Source of the DNA: Myotis daubentonii
Taxonomy: Eukaryota > Chordata > Mammalia > Chiroptera > Vespertilionidae
Direction: 5' to 3'
Assembly: GCF_963259705.1 (NCBI RefSeq)
Contig: NC_081851.1
Location: forward strand, 58,612,855-58,676,854
DNA length: 64,000 nucleotides
In this document: piece after piece, positions 53,001-59,000 of the stretch
Position numbering within the stretch: the first letter of the stretch is position 1
Layout of the letters: each line of letters begins with the position of its first letter
Notes under the pieces: generated by a model
Databases searched by the model: none
What the model was told of the DNA's origin: nothing
What the model saw: only the letters and a program-made list of their open reading frames with translations
Program-made: the position numbers and the translations under genes

Positions 53001-56000
53001 AATAAGCACTTGTTAAATAAGTGTTTGTTAAATGAATGTTTAAAATGTGTATCTGATTTCACTTAGCATGATACCTGTGAAATATGTCAGTCAGAGAAAA
53101 ACAAGTATCACATGATTGCACTCATATGTGGAATCTAAGTAACAAAATAAATGGATAAATGGAGTGGATCCAGAGACATGGAAGCATACTAGAACAGAGT
53201 GCGGAATCTCAGAGGGAAGGTGGGGAAGGATGGTTGGGTGGGAGGTAATCAACCAAAAACCTTGTATGCATATATACATAACCCATGGACACAGACAATA
53301 GGGTGCTGAAGGCCTGGGGCGCGAAGGGCAGAGGCGGGCTGGGGAAGGTCAACGGGGGAAAGGGGAGAACATATGTAATACTTTCAACAATAAAAAATTA
53401 TTTTAGCCCTAACCGGTTTGGCTCAGTGGATAGAGTGTCGGCCTGCGGACTGAAGGGTCCCAGGTTCGATTCCGGTCAAGGGCATGTACCTTGGTTGCGG
53501 GCACATCTCCAGTAGGGGATGTTCAGGAGGCAGCTGATCAATGTTTCTCTCTCATTGATGTTTCTAACTCTCTATCCCTCTCCTTTCCTCTCTGTAAAAA
53601 AATCAATTAAATATATTTAAAAAATTATTTTAAAAAAGTGTATCTGATAAAGAATAAAGAAATACATCAGAACTGGAATAGCTTTTAAAATTTTAAGATT
53701 ACTTAAGAGTTTTCTTTTTCCAATTTTATAAATGATTTTATATTTTTAGATTATTTGAACTGTGTGGCTACAACAAATTACCGAAGGAATTTAGACAGTT
53801 ATGTATTTCAGAATGACTTGTACTTTTCATCTGAAGCCATTTTTAGACAGGTAGCTTAGTAGCTAATAAATTGTCAATTACGTCTCAATTTTCTAAAATA
53901 TAATAACTATTTTTCCCGCTAAATACACCTGTAACTAGGATGTTACTGCATGATTTGACAATTAAGCAAGAATGAATCTAATCTTAGAGCAATGAAACCC
54001 ACTATAAGAGGAAGAGTGTGACTTGGTGGTTGATGAGTTTTCTTTTCCTCAATTAAGCAGATTTCTCTCCAATAGGAATCTGAGTCATTCAGGTTCTTAA
54101 TACGATCAGACAATTATTTGCTAAGACACTATACAGAAAAAGTGACGAAAGATTATCCAAGCCTGAAAAAAAAACCACAGTAATACGCAATAACTTGAGG
54201 GCATTCATGTGAAACTTATTTTCCATATTTAAAAAATATGGAAACCATTATAAGGATATATGGATAACCATTATAAGGATGAGCTTATAGGCTGTATTCA
54301 TTTTGCTTATTATAAAATTTGTCAGATTATCTATTTCCCCCAATAATTTTATAAAAGTTAGCTCAAAAAGCTTTCTAATTAATAACTTACTAAATGAGTG
54401 GTATTGTACTAGAAACCTAACTGCTACATCTAACAATAAACAGTCCTACAGGAAAATTTCTTCAGTTTAACTTGATGTGCTAAGTCTTTATTTCTTTTGC
54501 GATGGTAGCAGAATGTGCCAGAGATAGAAAGAAGAGTAATGAAAGTGTTTAGGCTTCTGGAATTTGAGTGTAGATAAAGATCTAAGTCAGTAAGAGCCTC
54601 TTTTCAGTGGTTTAACCTGTCCTTCCACCCACACCTAGCTTCAGAGGTTGCCCTGTATGTATACATCCCATTCCACCTTCTAGTGCTTTCATGCACGGTT
54701 TCCTTCCTTCTGCCTGAGTGCCGATCAGAACATGCAGCTTACACACAGCTCTTCTCCTTCTACTCTGCTGTGGCTGAAGGACTCAGGCCTTTGAAGTAAA
54801 ATTTTCCCTGCTACCACTCACCTAAACGTATCAAATGTAAATAGGCTTCTTCCCAAATCAAAACAGATGGCTTGGAGCAAGTCACACTTGTCATTGTCAA
54901 AAAGAGCTAAAGAAATCAATAAATCATATTTTAAAGAGTGTCTAAAAATAACACATATTTTGGATTAATGCCTAAGGTGTAGGTAAATGTGCTGTGAAAT
55001 ATGCTATCCAAAATGAATACCAAACTTTAAAAATATATCTACAATTTTATCAAATGAAGGTTATCTATTTAATGGTCATCTTTTCATCTTACAACACATT
55101 TCAGTACAAGGATTTAACAACTAAAACTTACTTGATTCGATGTGCCAGGTACTATGTTTAAACATTTTATTATCTTTATTTTTATAATAATCATTTAGAA
55201 TTTATTATTGTCTCATGAGAAAACAAATAACGTAAGAAAATGGCTTACTAGATAGAGCATTGGCCTGTGGACTAAAGGGTCCTGGGTTCAATTCCGGTCA
55301 AGGGCCTGTACCTTGGTTGCAGGCTCCATCCCTGGCCTCAGCTGGGGTGCGGGCAAGAGGCAACCCAATCTATGTGTCTCTCTGCTTCTCCACCTTCCTT
55401 TCACTTTCTCTAAAAATCAATGGGGAAAAATATCCTCAGGTGAGGATAAACACCCCTCCCCCCACAAAAAAGAAATAGTAATCTTAAGTCACAAAGCTAA
55501 ATAATGGTGAATCCATTCTCTGGACTCCAAAATACATGTGTTTAAACATTTACAGTCAAGCATGTCAAACTCGTGTTTATTTAAATGAGGCATGAGGCCC
55601 GCTGGCTGCGCGTATGACATGCTTGGTACACTATGTGGCTTGCTACACAGCAGATTAAGTCTTACAGACAATTTAAGTGTATCTGTTCAAAACCAAACTC
55701 TTACTCTTTTCTATACATCTACTCTTCCTCAAATGTCACTTTAGTAGATGCCTCTGATCTAGTTGCTCAAGCTAGCCTTCATAGATTCCCCTCTGTTCCT
55801 TATCTCTTCTACCCCACCTATTAAACTATCTAGAATCCATCTACTTCTTCCTAAAGATTCTTACAGATTCTGTCTCAATCTCAGTCAGGCCTGTACTACC
55901 TAACAAGCTGAAATACAAGACTTCTCCCTAAAGATACACTCTAGTGTTAAGAGTACACTGCAGATAGAATATAACTCATTAAAGTGGCAAAGGAATTGAC

Positions 56001-59000
56001 TCAAATTCCAAAAAAATAAAAATCTAAATGCAAGCAACAATTGATATTCAATTCCAACATCTGGGACAATCTTTTTGAGGTAAAAAATTCTTATAACAGA
56101 ATTTATTTTTCTATTATCTTTTCCAGCTTTCCATTCCACCAATCTTTCTAGACACAGGCATTAAAACCCTGTTTAGTGATGCTTTTATAGCAAAAATCTT
56201 CCCTTTTAAATACATTTATTTTCTTACATACCTGAGGAGTATTGAAAACTGTCACCAATTCAAACCATTCACTTATTACAATACTAATCTTAAGTTCCTT
56301 TTTCCTTCCAAAGAACATACTTCAACGTGAGAAAAAGGCAGCTAGCCCTTTCTCATTTATCCTATAGGATTTTACAAAATTTAAGCTCTTTAGCAAAACA
56401 TGTAATAATAACAGCACCTTTTTATAGTTATGGTGTCTTCTATTTTTAAAGTACTTTCATATATAGAGGATAATCAAAAGTAGGTTTACAGTTGTGAGTA
56501 CACAAAATAGTTTATAAAACTACTGTAATAATCATAATCTGCATATCTAGTTCCATATGAACTGTAAACCTACTTTTGCTCACCCCTGTATATTATTTCA
56601 TCCTTCAGCAGCCATGTGACGTAAACTTTATAGTTATTATTCTCAGATTAGAAATCTCTAAGAGACATTGTCATTTTGCCTAGGTCACAAGGCTAGAAGA
56701 ACCAGGACTAAACACCAAACACAGAGACTTTCCATTCACAGCTCTTTCCACTACATATCACTACTTCTATTTTTAAAAAATGTTTTGATATACAGAAATA
56801 AAAACTGTCTTTGTAAATAAAAATCTTATTATTTCCTTCAACTATTTCAATCATTGCTTAGTCTATACTTAAATTATAAAAGAGGGAGAAAGTAAGCCCT
56901 AACTAAAGGTGAGGAATGCCAGCTAAAATCAACTTCATTTAAAATCTCTAAGAAAAAGAAATAATCCAAAGAAGATTACAAATAAATATTTCTCCTGTTG
57001 TTGAAACTAGAGAAGGTAAAAATTCATAGAAATCAAGTTAAATCTCAGCAAAAATGTTAACCATAATGTATCTGGTTAATGTAAGTCAGAAAATAAAAAT
57101 AGCTATAACACACAGAAACGAACTGTAAAAAGCATGCACAAAAAGGACATTCTTTCATTTAGAGAGCATGCTTCAATTAAATCTGCAGGCAATCTAAGGG
57201 GGATGTAAAACTGATGTATAAAACATACCTACTTTGCAATTAAATTAAATACACATTTACAAAAGTCTCTCATTTTTGGGTCAGAACAAGCCAACAGCAG
57301 CAAGTAGCCAGAAATTATAATTAACATAAAAACATTTAAGAAAAAATGGATTTTCTAGATTCATATTTTCAGTCTGAGCTTCAAAAAATAAGTGAGCCCT
57401 GGCCGCTTTGGCTCAGTGGATAGAGCATCGGCCTACAGACTGGAGGATCCTGGGTTTGATTCTGGTCAAGGGTACATGCCTGGGTTTCGGGGTTGATCCC
57501 CAGTAGGGAGCATGTGGGAGGCAGCCAATCAATGATTCTCTCTCATCATTGATACTTCTCTCTTTTCCTCTCCCTTCCTCTATGAAAGCAATAAAAACAT
57601 TAAAAAAAAATAAGTGATTATTTGCAATTAAGTTGGCAAGACAGGAAATTGAGTTAAAATTTATCAATCTTTTAAATGGCTTTTCTAAGTATAACTTAGG
57701 TTTTTAAAGAGAGAAATTCCCTTTAGTATTTTATACCTCTTTGTAATGATGTATTTATTTCTACTGTTGACCTTGAATCTTCAGAGCTCACAGAAATAAG
57801 ATAGATTTTTAGAAAATTAGTTGAATTCATTAGTTCAAATTAGTTCAAATATGGTAATTTGAGGAAAGTCAGGTAGTATAAATAAATGAAAAGCCAAATT
57901 AAGAGATACAGGAAGAAATTAACTTAGAAGGTGACCAACTGCATGGCTTATTCTTACCTTGGCTGTTTTTTTCACGGGTTGACATTTTTGCTGGTTGAGA
58001 CAAAAATGATATCTTATAATAATTGGGCATTTTCTTAAATGACTATAATAATGCACTTCTCTTTAATTACTATGAGCTAATAAAGTACATTGCATGAAAA
58101 TAGTATACTGATCAATTAGCAAAAATTTAACTGATATAGAAAAGCAAAGATTTTAAAAAATAATTTTTACCTTGGTTGATGATGACATCTTTATGCCTAC
58201 AAAAGAAATTCAAAGGCATTTATTTTATAATTTTATTTGGCTCACCATTATTACGAACCACCTGAAAAAACTGTAAAAGCTTCAATGCCTAGGCCAATGA
58301 TGGCGAACCTTTTGAGCTTGGGGTGTCAGCATTTTGAAAAACCCTAACTTAACTCTGGTGCCGTGTCACATGTAGAAATTTTTTGATATCTGCAACCATA
58401 GTAAAACAAAGACTTGTATTTTTGATATTTATTTTATATATTTAAATGCCATTAAACAAAGAAAAATCAACCAAAAAAATGAGTTCGTGTGTCATAGGTT
58501 CGCCATCACTGGCCTAGGCCATACCTCAAGTAAATCTCTAGAAATGAAATTCAGGCATCTATATTTTAAAAAGCTTCTCACTGGTTTCAACTACTAACCT
58601 ATTATTTTATAAAATAATGAATATTTCATAAGATAAACTAAAGAGTGAAAGCATAGAAACAATTTATAAAAAAACACTCAAATCTTATGGGATCACTGAG
58701 GTTTACTATTTGAGTTGAGGTGCATTAATAGGAAAACATAGTCTTTTTAAGAACATTTAAAAGAAAAAGATATACTTAGAAAAAAAAGATAAATTATAAT
58801 ATAGGTTTTTATTTTATTTTTAATTGAATTTATTGGGGTGACATTGGTTAATAAAATTATATAGGTTGCAGGTGTACAATTATATAATACATCATCTGTA
58901 TATTGTCTTGTGTATTCAACACCCCAAGTCAAGTCTCCTTCTATTACCAGTTATCCTCCTTATACACTCTTCTACCTCCTCCTACTCCAGTGATGGTGAA

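Noticed and set aside
53405..53470. tRNA-gene-like A and B boxes
   Set aside because: They belong to the tRNA-derived head of Ves SINEs; no copy folds into an intact tRNA with a proper acceptor stem.
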